This document shows, piece by piece, positions 55,285-64,000 of a DNA stretch of 64,000 nucleotides (positions are counted from its first letter, which is position 1; each line of letters opens with the position of its first letter). The notes under the pieces are model-generated. The model had not been told where the DNA came from. It made no database searches and saw only the letters and a list, made by a program, of their open reading frames with translations. A program made the position numbers and the translations under genes. Source of the stretch: Mycetocola_B reblochoni (GTDB taxonomy: Bacteria > Actinomycetota > Actinomycetes > Actinomycetales > Microbacteriaceae); assembly GCF_003667525.1 (NCBI RefSeq), contig NZ_RCUW01000001.1, positions 1-64,000 on the forward strand. The letters run 5' to 3'.

Positions 55285-56643
55285 TCAGCGGCCGAGGTGG
55301 CGTCCGACGGCGGCGAGCCCCGCGTCCAGGTCGGCGATGAGGTCGTCGACGGTCTCGATCCCGACGGACAGCCGGACCAGTCCGTCCGTGATGCCGAGCC
55401 GCTCCCTCAGCTCCGGGGCGAACGACAGGTGCGTCGTGGTCGCCGGGTGCAGCACCATCGACCTGACGTCGCCGATGTTGGTCATCCGGCTGAACACCCG
55501 GAGGCTGTCGATAAGGACCGCGGCGGCCTCGGCTCCTCCGGTCACCGTCGCGGCGAACACGGAGCCGGAGCGGCCGCCGAGCAGCCGTTCGGCGACGGCG
55601 TGCTGCGGGTGCCCGGGAAGCCCCGCGTAGTCGACGCTCTCGATGAGCGGGTGCTCCGCCAGCCACCGGGCGATCGCGAGCGAGTTGTCGACGTGCCTCT
55701 CCACACGCAGCGACAGCGTCTCGACGCCCTGCTGGAGGAGGAACGCGTGCACGGGCGAGAGCGCGGGGCCCAGGTCGTTGACGATTCCCGCGCGGACGAA
55801 CGCCTCGTAGGCGTGGCGGCCGGAGAGCTCCAGCACGGACGGCGTCCCCGGCGCCGGCCTCTCCGTGATGCCGGGGTAGCGACGGCCAGCCGACGCCCAG
55901 TCGAAGGTCCCCCCGTCGACGATGACACCGGAGATCGCCGCCCCGTGCCCGGTGAGGAACTTCGTCCCCGAGTGGACGACGACGTGGGCGCCGTGGTCGA
56001 GCGGGCGGATGAGCGCGGGCGTGCCGATCGTGTTGTCGACGATGAGGGGGATCCCGTGACGCGCGGCGATCCTCGCAACGGCGGGGATGTCGACGACGTC
56101 GTTCTTGGGGTTGGGGATCGTCTCGGTGAAGATGGCCTTCGTGTCCGGGCCGATCGCCCGCTCCCACTCGCCCTCGTCGTCGGGGTCCCACACGTAGTCG
56201 ACGCCGACGCCGAAACGGCCGAAGGAGCGCTCGAACAGGATCCGCGTGCCGCTGTAGATGCTCGCCGTCGAGACGAACCGCTCGCCGTGCCCGACGATCG
56301 CCAGGAGCGCGGCGCTGATCGCCGCCTGACCCGAGGCCACGGCGATCGCTCCCGCCCCGTTCTCGAGCGAGGCGACCCGGCGCTCGGCGACGCCGTTGGT
56401 CGGGTTGAGGTTACGTGAGTAGATCTGCCCCTGGTCCTGTCCGCCGAAGCGGCGTGTGCTCTCCTCGAAGGAGTCGAAGCGGAACGCGGCGCTGAGGTAG
56501 ACAGGGGCGGTGCGCGCGCCGTAGGCGGGGTCCTCGACCTCGCCCGCGTGCACCTGCCTGGTGTCGAAGCCGTAGCCGTCCCAGTCGTACTCGGGCGGGA
56601 CGACCTCGTGGGTCGGGCGGGGAGGGTGCGGGCCATCAGTCAC
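55285..56643 (-). CDS. O-acetylhomoserine sulfhydrylase-type enzyme (MetY/CGS family)
   Basis: This encodes 452 residues from GTG 56643. DTRQVHAGEVEDP, YSRNLNPTNGVAERRVASLENG, VDNTIGTPALIRPLDHGAHVVVHSGTKFLTGHG (PLP lysine in SGTKF) and RLSVGIETVDDLIADLDAGL are MetY hallmarks. It makes homocysteine from O-acetylhomoserine and sulfide. Its place beside organosulfur-type oxygenases suggests reuse of released sulfur after reduction. Confidence 0.88.
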   Translation of the reverse strand: MTDGPHPPRPTHEVVPPEYDWDGYGFDTRQVHAGEVEDPAYGARTAPVYLSAAFRFDSFEESTRRFGGQDQGQIYSRNLNPTNGVAERRVASLENGAGAIAVASGQAAISAALLAIVGHGERFVSTASIYSGTRILFERSFGRFGVGVDYVWDPDDEGEWERAIGPDTKAIFTETIPNPKNDVVDIPAVARIAARHGIPLIVDNTIGTPALIRPLDHGAHVVVHSGTKFLTGHGAAISGVIVDGGTFDWASAGRRYPGITERPAPGTPSVLELSGRHAYEAFVRAGIVNDLGPALSPVHAFLLQQGVETLSLRVERHVDNSLAIARWLAEHPLIESVDYAGLPGHPQHAVAERLLGGRSGSVFAATVTGGAEAAAVLIDSLRVFSRMTNIGDVRSMVLHPATTTHLSFAPELRERLGITDGLVRLSVGIETVDDLIADLDAGLAAVGRHLGR

Positions 56644-56736
56644 GGGCACGACACTAGGGGCTGCGAACGGCCGTGCGCAGCCCCGTCCGTCACGCGGGGT
56701 CACGAAGGCGCGCCGGTCGGATGGGGAGGACCGGCC

Positions 56737-57744
56737 TCACGCCTCGGGCGCGGCGGCGAGCGCGCCGCGCGACCAGCGGGCGATCCGCGAGCACGCGAGG
56801 GCGCGGGCGTCCGGCGCTGACAGCATGACGTCGTGCAGCGCCCCCTCGATGCGCTCGACCGTGACGGAGGAGCCGAGCTTGACCGCGCGTGCGGCGATGT
56901 TCTCGACGACGAGGACGCTGTCGCTTCGGCGCATCTCCTCCGACCAGTTGATCGCGATCGTCGACCGGGCCGACAGCAGCGTGAGCACCGGCATCCGCAG
57001 CCCCAGTCCCGAGGCGACGAGCTCGTGGGCGCTGATGACCGCCTGCAGCCAGGCCGGACGCACGGGGAACCCCCGCGCGGGGCGCCACTCGGGGTTCACG
57101 TCCCACTCGCCGCCTCCGCTGCGGCTGACGGCCCGGGAGTAGTAGCCGAAGTCGATGTTCGGCATGACGCTCGCCGGGGCGATCTTCGCACCGACGGCGA
57201 TGAGCGGCGCGAGCGCCTCCCTGCCCGTCCCCCCGGTCTGCAGTTCGAGCCAGGGCGAGTTGAGCACGAGCGCGGCGACGCGGTCCTGGTTGCGCGAGGC
57301 CCACAGGCTCGCGGTGAGGCCACCGGTGGAGTGGCCGAAGACGACGAGGCGCCTCGGCCGCCGTGTGCTCTCGTCGATGACCCGGAGCGCCGCCTCGATG
57401 TCCTCGTCGTAGACGTGCAGGTCGTCGACGAAGCCGGGCGACTGCCCCGGCCGCAGGCTGCGACCGTACTTGCGCAGGTCCAGGGCGAAGAACCGCGCGC
57501 CGCGGGCCTCCCACCACATCGCCAGCTCCCGCTGGAAGAAGTAGTCGGACCAGCCGTGCAGGTAGAGGACGTCGACGTCGGCGAGCTCCGAGGCGGTCAG
57601 GGCGCGTCGGACGCCCCTGGCGAAGGACGGCGCGATCCGGACGAGGGTGGCTCCGACCGGCCCCTCCGCGTCGGTGCCGAGCGGCAGCTCGCGCTGCTCG
57701 AACGGGGCCCCGAGGATGTCGGGGCGCCAGTCCGCTGTGGTCAT
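56737..57744 (-). CDS. Alpha/beta hydrolase
   Basis: This encodes 335 residues. YLHGWSDYFFQRELAMWWEARGARFFALDLRKYGRS is the oxyanion-hole region. FGHSTGG holds the nucleophile Ser, and EGALHDVML near the end holds the catalytic His. It resembles lysophospholipase-like serine hydrolases (Hydrolase_4). No specific substrate is indicated by neighbours. Confidence 0.82.
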   Translation of the reverse strand: MTTADWRPDILGAPFEQRELPLGTDAEGPVGATLVRIAPSFARGVRRALTASELADVDVLYLHGWSDYFFQRELAMWWEARGARFFALDLRKYGRSLRPGQSPGFVDDLHVYDEDIEAALRVIDESTRRPRRLVVFGHSTGGLTASLWASRNQDRVAALVLNSPWLELQTGGTGREALAPLIAVGAKIAPASVMPNIDFGYYSRAVSRSGGGEWDVNPEWRPARGFPVRPAWLQAVISAHELVASGLGLRMPVLTLLSARSTIAINWSEEMRRSDSVLVVENIAARAVKLGSSVTVERIEGALHDVMLSAPDARALACSRIARWSRGALAAAPEA

Positions 57745-57807
57745 GCGATCAGCCTAGCCGCGGCCGCCGGCCGGTCGGGGCGTCTCCGCTTCGGTGTGTC
57801 CCCGCGG

Positions 57808-58539
57808 TTAGGGCCGGTCCGTCCGCCGCGCCCGGTAGGCGACGGTCGTGTACGGCACCAGGACCGTGTCGCCGTGTCCGTCGAGCAGCGTGTCGAGCTC
57901 GGCGAGCACGCGCCGACGTCTGCCCTCGTCCGCCGTGATCATGAAGCTTCGAGAGAGCACCATGTCGACCACGGCGTCTCGCGGGAGCACGTCGGTCCAC
58001 TCGTGCTCGAGTCGTTCGACGCGGCCGAAGCGGCCGCCGGGTCGGGGCCGTCCGACGGTTGCCTCCGTGCTGCCCTCCTCGAGGATCGCGTCGAGCGCCG
58101 CCACCCAGGGCACGCGCGCATCGCGGAAGTTCCACACGAGTCCCAGGGTGCCGCCGCGCCGGAGCAGCCGTGCCGCCTCGCTCGACGCCGCCACGGGGTC
58201 GGCCCAGTGCCACGACTGGGCGAAGAGGACTGCGTCGGCGTTGCCCTCGCCGAGGGGGACGGCCTCGGCCGAGCCCTCGACCGCGGCCGCTCCGGGAACC
58301 CGTGCACGGAGGACGTCGAGCATTCCGGTCGACGGCTCGACGGCGATCACGCGCTCCGCCCTGCCGAGGAGCTGGCGGGTGAGCTTTCCCGTCCCTGCCC
58401 CGATGTCGACGACGCAGCGGGCGCCGTCGGGGACGAGCCAGTCGACGACCCGCTCGGGGTAGCCGGGTCGTCCGCGCTCGTAGGCCTCGGCGGCGGAGCC
58501 GAAGGACGCCGCCCGTCTGCTCCGCGAGTCGTCAGTCAT
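57808..58539 (-). CDS. Class I SAM-dependent methyltransferase
   Basis: This encodes 243 residues. VVDIGAGTGKLTRQLLGRAERVIAVEPSTGML is the SAM-binding motif I with acidic loop, and SAEAVPLGEGNADAVLFAQSWHWADP follows as motif II. This is the Methyltransf_11/25 pattern, with QSWHW typical of a subgroup of unknown substrate. It stands alone, 63 bp from the hydrolase. Confidence 0.85.
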   Translation of the reverse strand: MTDDSRSRRAASFGSAAEAYERGRPGYPERVVDWLVPDGARCVVDIGAGTGKLTRQLLGRAERVIAVEPSTGMLDVLRARVPGAAAVEGSAEAVPLGEGNADAVLFAQSWHWADPVAASSEAARLLRRGGTLGLVWNFRDARVPWVAALDAILEEGSTEATVGRPRPGGRFGRVERLEHEWTDVLPRDAVVDMVLSRSFMITADEGRRRRVLAELDTLLDGHGDTVLVPYTTVAYRARRTDRP

Positions 58540-58640
58540 TCCCCCACGCTACGCCGGTGGAGGCGGCGCCCCCGGCTTCGCCCCGCGGGTGCGCAGGACC
58601 GCAACCGGCGGGAACGGGGCCAGGACCTGTTGCTCGCCGC

Positions 58641-59993
58641 CTAGCCCTCGCCGCGCGAGATGCGGATCATCTCGTCGCGGGGAACGACCTTGACCCTCGC
58701 GCGCTCCCCCGCCCCGAGGCCGATCTCGTGCTCGTCCAGCCGGTGCCACCCGTCGAGGTCGGTGTACGCGACCGCCCGCTCGTCGAGGAGGGCGGTGATC
58801 GCCGACTCCTCCGGGTGCTCCGGCGTCCACCACAGCTCGCCGTCGGCGAGGAGGTTGGACACGGTCTCCATCGCGTCCGACTTGGTGTGGCCGATCAGGC
58901 CGACCGGTCCGCGCTTGATCCAGCCGGTCGCGTAGACGCCAGGGATCTGCACGCCGTCGACCGAGACCCGTCCGCCCTCGTTCGGGATGACGCCGCGCGC
59001 CTCGTCGAAGGGCACGCCGTCGATGGGCGAGCCGTAGTAGCCGACGGCGCGGTATGCCGCCTGGACGGGGAGCTCCCTGACCTCGCCGGTTCCGACGACC
59101 GTACCGTCCGGCAGCGGGGCGGTGCGCTCGTAGCGCAGGGCGCGGACACGACCGGCCTCGTCACCGACGAACTCCAGGGGCTTCGCCCAGAAGTGCAGGT
59201 GCAGCCGCCGCGACGCCTGCCCGGTCTCGCGCTCCCGCCAGGAGCGCAGCACCCGGTCGATGACCATGATCTGCTTGTTACCCGCGACCAGCGCGGCCGT
59301 CGTCTCCGCGTCGGGGAAGTCGGCCTCGTCGAGGATCATGTCGACGTCGCGCAGCTCGCCGAGCTCGCGCAGCTCCAGCGGCGTGAACTTGACCTGGTGC
59401 GGGCCGCGACGCCCGAACACGTGCACGTCCGTCACCGGGGACGACGCCAGCCCCTCCGCCACGTTGGCGGGGATCTCCGTGCTCGCCAGGTCCTCGGGGT
59501 GCTTGACGAGGATGCGCGCGACGTCGAGCGCGACATTGCCGTTGCCGATGACGGCGATCTGCTCCGCCTCCAGCGGCCAGTCGCGCGGCACGTCGGGGTG
59601 CCCGTCGAACCAGCTGACGAAGTCGGCCGCACCGTACGACCCCTCGAGCTCCAGCCCCGGGACCGGAAGCGCGGCGTCCCTCACGGCCCCCGTGGCGAAG
59701 ATCACCGCGTGGTAGTAGTCCCGCAGCTCCTCGACGGTGATGTCGGTGCCGATGTTCACGTTCCCGAAGATGCGCACGTCGCCCCGGTCGAGTACGTCCC
59801 TGAGCGCCGTGATGATGCCCTTGATGCGGGGGTGGTCGGGGGCGACCCCGTAGCGCACGAGCCCGTAGGGCGCGGGAAGGCGCTCGAACAGGTCGATGGA
59901 TACGTCGACGTCGCGCTCGGCCTTGAGCAGCAGATCGGCGGCGTAGATCCCCGCGGGTCCGGCCCCGACGATGGCGATCCTCAGCTGTGACAT
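58641..59993 (-). CDS. fprA: Ferredoxin/flavodoxin-NADP+ reductase, FprA type
   Basis: This encodes 450 residues. IAIVGAGPAGIYAADLLL binds FAD. LFERLPAPYGLVRYGVAPDHPRIKGI is the adrenodoxin-reductase-like signature. VIGNGNVALDVARIL binds NADP, and GWIKRGPVGLIGHTKSDA is the conserved C-terminal motif. It supplies electrons from NADPH to ferredoxins, for example for P450 or desaturase systems. Confidence 0.9.
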   Translation of the reverse strand: MSQLRIAIVGAGPAGIYAADLLLKAERDVDVSIDLFERLPAPYGLVRYGVAPDHPRIKGIITALRDVLDRGDVRIFGNVNIGTDITVEELRDYYHAVIFATGAVRDAALPVPGLELEGSYGAADFVSWFDGHPDVPRDWPLEAEQIAVIGNGNVALDVARILVKHPEDLASTEIPANVAEGLASSPVTDVHVFGRRGPHQVKFTPLELRELGELRDVDMILDEADFPDAETTAALVAGNKQIMVIDRVLRSWRERETGQASRRLHLHFWAKPLEFVGDEAGRVRALRYERTAPLPDGTVVGTGEVRELPVQAAYRAVGYYGSPIDGVPFDEARGVIPNEGGRVSVDGVQIPGVYATGWIKRGPVGLIGHTKSDAMETVSNLLADGELWWTPEHPEESAITALLDERAVAYTDLDGWHRLDEHEIGLGAGERARVKVVPRDEMIRISRGEG

Positions 59994-60058
59994 TCGTCCT
60001 CCTCCGCGGGGCGCGCCCGCCTCATGCTCGTGACGCGGCCGGGGCCGCAGGGGTCCGC

Positions 60059-61111
60059 TCAGCTGGAGCGGTCAACGATGGTCCCGGCGAAGCGGACCAG
60101 GGCGTCCTTGACGGCCCCCGCCGGCAGCGGGTCGAGCGCGCGGACGGCCTCGTCCGACCAGCGCCGCGCGTCGGCGAGCGCCGAGCGGGTGACCTCGTGG
60201 TCGCGCAGGACCGCGACCGTGTCGGCGAAGGCCGCGTCGTCCGCGTCGGCGTCGTCGATCCGTGCCACGAGCGCCGCCGCGTCGGCGTCGCCCGCGTCGG
60301 CCAGGCGCCTGAGCCTGATCGTCGGCAGCGTGTCCACCCCCGCACGCAGATCCGTTCCCGGGACCTTCCCCGTCACCGCGGGGTCGGCGGAGAGGTCGAG
60401 CACGTCGTCGGCGAGCTGGAACGCGATGCCGATCCGCTCGCCGTACTCGAGCACGGGGGTCTCGAACTCGCGCGGCGCGTTCGAGAAGATCACGCCCGCA
60501 CGGGCCGCGGCGGCGATGAGGGAGCCGGTCTTGTCGGCGAGGACCTGGATGTAGTGCTGCTCACGGTCCTCGCCCTCGGCGGGGCCGACCGTCTCGTGGA
60601 GCTGTCCGAGCACGAGCCGCTCGAAGGTCTCCGACTGGAGGGCGCTCGCCCTGTCGCCCAGAGCGGACATGAGCTGGCTCGCCTTGGAGAAGAGGAGGTC
60701 GCCGGCGAGGATCGCGACCGAGTTGCCCCACACCCTGTGTGCGCTCGGCACACCGCGGCGGCGGTCCGACTCGTCCATGACGTCGTCGTGATACAGCGAT
60801 CCGAGGTGGGTGATCTCGATACCCTGCGCGGCATCGATCACCTCGGTCGTGGTGCCGTCGCCGAGCTGGGCGGTCAGGAAGAGCAGCATCGGGCGGACGC
60901 GTTTGCCGCCCGCCTCAAGCAGGTAGCGGCTCGTCGAGTCGACGAGGGCGTCGGTCGAGCGGAGGGAGGTGACCAGTTCGGCCTCGAGCCGGTCGAGGCC
61001 GTCGTCGACCGCCGCGATCAGCCGTTTGGTCGCGGGGGACGCCAGCAGGCGCTCCGTCAGGCCCAGCTGCCGGGACAGGGACGTCCCGTGTCGACGTACG
61101 CTCGAGTTCAC
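60059..61111 (-). CDS. Long-chain polyprenyl diphosphate synthase
   Basis: This encodes 350 residues. GGKRVRP (68-74), DDVMDESDRRRG with the first Asp-rich motif DDVMD (109-113), and QLADDVLD as the second Asp-rich motif identify a trans-prenyltransferase. Position beside menG suggests that it makes the menaquinone side chain. Chain length cannot be set from the motif alone. Confidence 0.9.
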   Translation of the reverse strand: MNSSVRRHGTSLSRQLGLTERLLASPATKRLIAAVDDGLDRLEAELVTSLRSTDALVDSTSRYLLEAGGKRVRPMLLFLTAQLGDGTTTEVIDAAQGIEITHLGSLYHDDVMDESDRRRGVPSAHRVWGNSVAILAGDLLFSKASQLMSALGDRASALQSETFERLVLGQLHETVGPAEGEDREQHYIQVLADKTGSLIAAAARAGVIFSNAPREFETPVLEYGERIGIAFQLADDVLDLSADPAVTGKVPGTDLRAGVDTLPTIRLRRLADAGDADAAALVARIDDADADDAAFADTVAVLRDHEVTRSALADARRWSDEAVRALDPLPAGAVKDALVRFAGTIVDRSS

Positions 61112-61166
61112 CCGACCAGCCTAGCCTGCCGCGCGCGGCCGATCAGCCCCCGTCGGGACGGGCCGC

Positions 61167-61868
61167 TCACGGCGCGACGCCGCGGTGAAGTGCGACGATC
61201 CCCCCGGTCAGGTTGCGGTGCTCGACGTCGTGCCAGCCCGCCTCGCGCAGCCACCCGGCCAGGTGCGCCTGGTTGGGCCAGGCGCTGATCGAGTCGTTGA
61301 GGTAGTCGTAGGCGTCGGGGTTCGAGCTGGACAGCCGCACCAGCAGGGGCGACACCCGGCGCAGGTAGAGGTTGTAGACGGCCCGCCAGAGCCGGTTCGG
61401 CGGCGTCGAGAACTCGCAGATCACGATCCGCCCGCCCGGCCTGGTCACCCGCAGCAGCTCCCGCAGCGCCTTCTTCGGGTCGACGACGTTGCGCAGCCCG
61501 AACGAGATCGTGACCGCGTCGAACTCGTCGTCGGCGAACGGGAGCGCGGTGGCGTCGGCCTCCGCGAAGCTCATGTTGCGCACCGTGCCGAAGCGCGAGC
61601 GGGCCACGGCGAGCATGCCGGGAGAGAAGTCCGCGGCGACGACCTCGGCACCCGAGCGGGCCAGGGCCGCGCTGGACACGCCCGTCCCCGCCGCGAGGTC
61701 GAGCACCCTGTCGCCCGGCTTCGGGTCGACGGCGCGGGTCGTCGCCACACGCCAGAGCAGATCGTTTCCCAGGCTCATCACCGTGTTCGTCCTGTCGTAC
61801 CGGGGTGCGACCTGGTCGAACATCTCGGCGACCTGGGCCGGCTTCTTGGAGAGATCCGCTTTGCTCAT
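61167..61868 (-). CDS. menG: Demethylmenaquinone methyltransferase
   Basis: This encodes 233 residues. VAEMFDQVAPRYDRTNTVMSLG, VLDLAAGTGVSSAALA, VTISFGLRNVVDPKKALRELLRVTRPGGRIVICEFSTP are specific to UbiE/MenG. In a menaquinone-using actinobacterium this is MenG. It is divergent from menF across 114 bp. Confidence 0.93.
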   Translation of the reverse strand: MSKADLSKKPAQVAEMFDQVAPRYDRTNTVMSLGNDLLWRVATTRAVDPKPGDRVLDLAAGTGVSSAALARSGAEVVAADFSPGMLAVARSRFGTVRNMSFAEADATALPFADDEFDAVTISFGLRNVVDPKKALRELLRVTRPGGRIVICEFSTPPNRLWRAVYNLYLRRVSPLLVRLSSSNPDAYDYLNDSISAWPNQAHLAGWLREAGWHDVEHRNLTGGIVALHRGVAP

Positions 61869-61982
61869 TCCCTCAGTCTAGGCGCGGGGACCGGCATCGC
61901 AGGCCCCGCGGAGCGCGAATCACCGGGGACGCTCGGCGGGCTCGCGGGCCGGACGCAGCCGCGGCGGGCGTAGGCTGTCCTG

Positions 61983-63224
61983 GTGTCAACCTCCGCCCCG
62001 GCGACGCTGACCGTCGAGACCCTCGAGCACGACGGCACCCGCCGACTCATCCCCCTCCTCGATGCCCGCCGCCCCCTGCTCTGGCAGCGGCGCGACCGCG
62101 GCCTCGCCGGCGTCGGCGAGGTCCTCCGCCTGGAGTACTCCGGCCCGACCCGCTTCGCCGACGCCGCGAGGGACTGGGCCGCGATCACCGCGGCGGCCGA
62201 CGTCACCGACGAGGTCGGGCTGCCGGGCACGGGACTTGTCGCCTTCGGCACCTTCGCCTTCGACGACTCCTCGGCCGAGCGCAGCGTCCTCATCGTCCCC
62301 CGCCTGATCGTCGGGACGGCGGAGGGCCGGACGTGGGTCACCCGCATCCGGCTCGGGGACGCGGCCGACGGCTCCCCCGAGCTGCAGCCCCGCGCGATCG
62401 GCCCCGAGTACCGCATCGGCTTCCTCCCCGGCACCCCGGGACCCGACGGCTACCGCGCCGCCGTCGCCGAGGGCGTCAGGCGCATCGCCGAGGGTGGACT
62501 CGACAAGGTCGTCCTCGCCCGCCAGGTGCACGGCAGGCTGCCCGCCGGCGCGGACCTGCGTCGCGCGCTCGGCGACCTGGCCCTCAGCTACCCCGAGTGC
62601 TGGACCTTCGCCGTCGACGGCATGCTCGGCGCCAGCCCGGAGACCCTCGTCCGCGTCGTCGACGGGCGGGTCAGCACCCGCGTCCTCGCCGGAAGCGCGG
62701 CCAGGGGCGCCGACGCGGACGCGGACAGGGCCGCGGCCGACGGGCTCCGCACGAGCCCGAAGAACACCAGCGAGCACGACTTCGCCGTCCGCAGCGCCCT
62801 CGCGGCGCTGGCTCCGCACGGCGAGGAGCTGACCACGGGCGAGGGCGTCTTCGCGCTCAAGCTGCCCAACCTCTGGCATCTGGCGACCGACATCACCGGC
62901 CGGATCGGTGACGGCTCCGGAAGCCTCGACCTGCTCGGCGCGCTGCACCCCACCGCCGCGGTCGCCGGCACCCCCCGGGCCGACGCGCTCGCGACCATCC
63001 ACGAGCTGGAGGGCTTCGACAGGGGCCGCTTCGCCGGACCGGTCGGCTGGGTCGGCGCCGGGGGCGAGGGCGAGTGGGCGATCGCCCTCCGCTGCGCGCA
63101 GCTCGGTGCCGACGGCGCCATCACCGCCTCGGCCGGTGCGGGGATCGTCGCGGCGTCCGACCCGGACGCGGAGCTCGCCGAGACCCGGATGAAGCTCAGG
63201 CCCATCATCGAGGCCTTCGGCTAG
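61983..63224 (+). CDS. menF: Isochorismate synthase
   Basis: This encodes 413 residues from GTG 61983. GGLDKVVLARQ, GASPETLVRV, VLAGSAARG, SPKNTSEHDF, LHPTAAVAGTPR and AGAGIVAASDPDAELAET are the chorismate-binding-enzyme motifs of MenF/EntC. It makes isochorismate for menaquinone, in line with menG and the prenyl synthase next to it. It overlaps the convergent PPK2 gene by 4 bp. Confidence 0.9.
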   Translation: MSTSAPATLTVETLEHDGTRRLIPLLDARRPLLWQRRDRGLAGVGEVLRLEYSGPTRFADAARDWAAITAAADVTDEVGLPGTGLVAFGTFAFDDSSAERSVLIVPRLIVGTAEGRTWVTRIRLGDAADGSPELQPRAIGPEYRIGFLPGTPGPDGYRAAVAEGVRRIAEGGLDKVVLARQVHGRLPAGADLRRALGDLALSYPECWTFAVDGMLGASPETLVRVVDGRVSTRVLAGSAARGADADADRAAADGLRTSPKNTSEHDFAVRSALAALAPHGEELTTGEGVFALKLPNLWHLATDITGRIGDGSGSLDLLGALHPTAAVAGTPRADALATIHELEGFDRGRFAGPVGWVGAGGEGEWAIALRCAQLGADGAITASAGAGIVAASDPDAELAETRMKLRPIIEAFG

Positions 63225-64000
63225 GCGCGCTCCCCCTCGGCCGTTCCCACCTCGACGGCACCCGCGAGGCGGTGGCGCTGCTCGTCGACGTCGTAGGCAG
63301 GGAGCGGCCAGACCGGCGCGATCCCCTCCAGTGCGCGCAGCAGCAGACTCTGAACGGCCAGCCGCGCGTACCACTTGCGGTCCGCGGGGACGACCGCCCA
63401 CGGCTCGGCCGCGGTCCGCGCGAGCACCCGCTGGTAGGCGTCCTGGTACGACGGCCACAGCAGCCGGTCGTCAATGTCGGCCGGGCTGAACTTCCACCGC
63501 TTGTCCGGTCGGTCCAGGCGTGAGGAGAGCCGGGCGTGCTGCTCCTCCGGCGAGATGTGCAGCATGACCTTGACGATGCGGATGCCCCGCTCCGCCCAGG
63601 CCCGCTCCGCCTCGACGATCGCGTCGTAGCGCCGCTCGATCTCGTCCGGCGCGGCCAGGCCGCGCACCCGAGCGGCGAGCACGTCCTCGTAGTGGGAACG
63701 GTCGAAGACCCCGATCATCCCCGGCTCCGGCAGTTCGCGTTCGATGCGCCAGAGGAAGTCGTGGGCGGCCTCCTCGGGCGTGGGCGCCTTGAAGGCGCGG
63801 ATCCGCACGCCCTGCGGGTCGACGGCCCCGACGACGTGGCGGACGATGCCGCCCTTGCCCGCTGTGTCCATCCCCTGGATCACCAGAAGCACCGCCGCGT
63901 CCGTCGTCCCGGCGAAGCCCGAGGCGAACAGGCGTTCCTGCAGCCCGTCGAGCCGGGCGGCGTCACGGGCGAGGAGCTCCTCGCCCTCGGCCTTTCCGCC
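63221..64000 (-). CDS. Polyphosphate kinase 2 family protein (5' end outside window)
   Basis: At least 259 residues; the frame is open to the window edge. VIQGMDTAGKGG is Walker A, FDRSHYEDVLAARV is Walker B, and RFDRPDKRWKFSPADIDDRLLWPSYQDAYQRVL-like text (RLDRPDKRWKF) completes the PPK2 signature. It transfers phosphate between polyphosphate and nucleotides. The residues before GMD (ERLFASGFAGTTDAAVLL) are as in the family. Confidence 0.9.
   Translation of the reverse strand, partial: GGKAEGEELLARDAARLDGLQERLFASGFAGTTDAAVLLVIQGMDTAGKGGIVRHVVGAVDPQGVRIRAFKAPTPEEAAHDFLWRIERELPEPGMIGVFDRSHYEDVLAARVRGLAAPDEIERRYDAIVEAERAWAERGIRIVKVMLHISPEEQHARLSSRLDRPDKRWKFSPADIDDRLLWPSYQDAYQRVLARTAAEPWAVVPADRKWYARLAVQSLLLRALEGIAPVWPLPAYDVDEQRHRLAGAVEVGTAEGERA

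Overview
The window is high-GC actinobacterial DNA with the look of Microbacteriaceae. The evidence is strong GC bias at third codon positions, ATGA/GTGA overlaps, TANNNT promoters directly before start codons, and menaquinone and FprA-type genes. It divides at a tRNA-Tyr(GTA) gene at about 36.6 kb. Everything to the left is an integrated siphophage. Everything to the right is host chromosome.

Prophage (1-36602). The integrase gene abuts the 3' end of tRNA-Tyr, and the other attachment site lies beyond the left edge. Lysogeny genes read rightward: repressor, ImmA-type protease, integrase. Almost everything else reads leftward. From right to left it runs: Cro-like and excisionase-like regulators, a Rha-type antirepressor, a hexapeptide-repeat protein, RusA resolvase, YqaJ exonuclease with a partner protein, replication initiator and loader, SSB, DNA methyltransferase, small zinc-binding proteins, two tRNA genes, a metallophosphoesterase, HNH nuclease, terminase, portal, MuF-like protein, scaffold, capsid, connectors, tail tube, G/GT chaperones with a CCCAAAC slippery site, tape measure, distal tail and fibre genes, and the lysis cassette. 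A second set of fibre or spike genes follows, and an IS3-family element truncates the last one at the left edge. Four isolated rightward genes (4638, 4974, 28617, 32855) each have a TANNNT box exactly 6 nt before the start codon. They look like leaderless lysogenic-conversion genes, and one encodes a lipoprotein. A three-operator switch lies at 34457-34572.

Chromosome (36603-64000). YajQ and an M23 peptidase come first, then a succinate-semialdehyde-type dehydrogenase and a Dpp/Opp-like ABC importer. Divergent from the importer is a tight operon: AhpD-like protein, nucleoside hydrolase, acyl-CoA-dehydrogenase-type monooxygenase (ACAD), luciferase-like monooxygenase (LLM), and a reduced LLM-like protein. 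A convergent second module carries an LLM plus an ACAD naturally fused to the same reduced domain. A stand-alone protein resembling an ACAD C-terminus and a MetY-type sulfhydrylase follow. Together these suggest an organosulfur or heteroatom scavenging locus. The divergent promoter holds four GTCAT repeats at exact 10-bp spacing plus an inverted pair. The right end carries an alpha/beta hydrolase, a methyltransferase, FprA, a polyprenyl diphosphate synthase, MenG, MenF and a partial PPK2 gene.

Protein families were assigned by reading motifs and overall architecture; no database search was possible. Start codons were chosen from ribosome-binding sites and gene overlaps.
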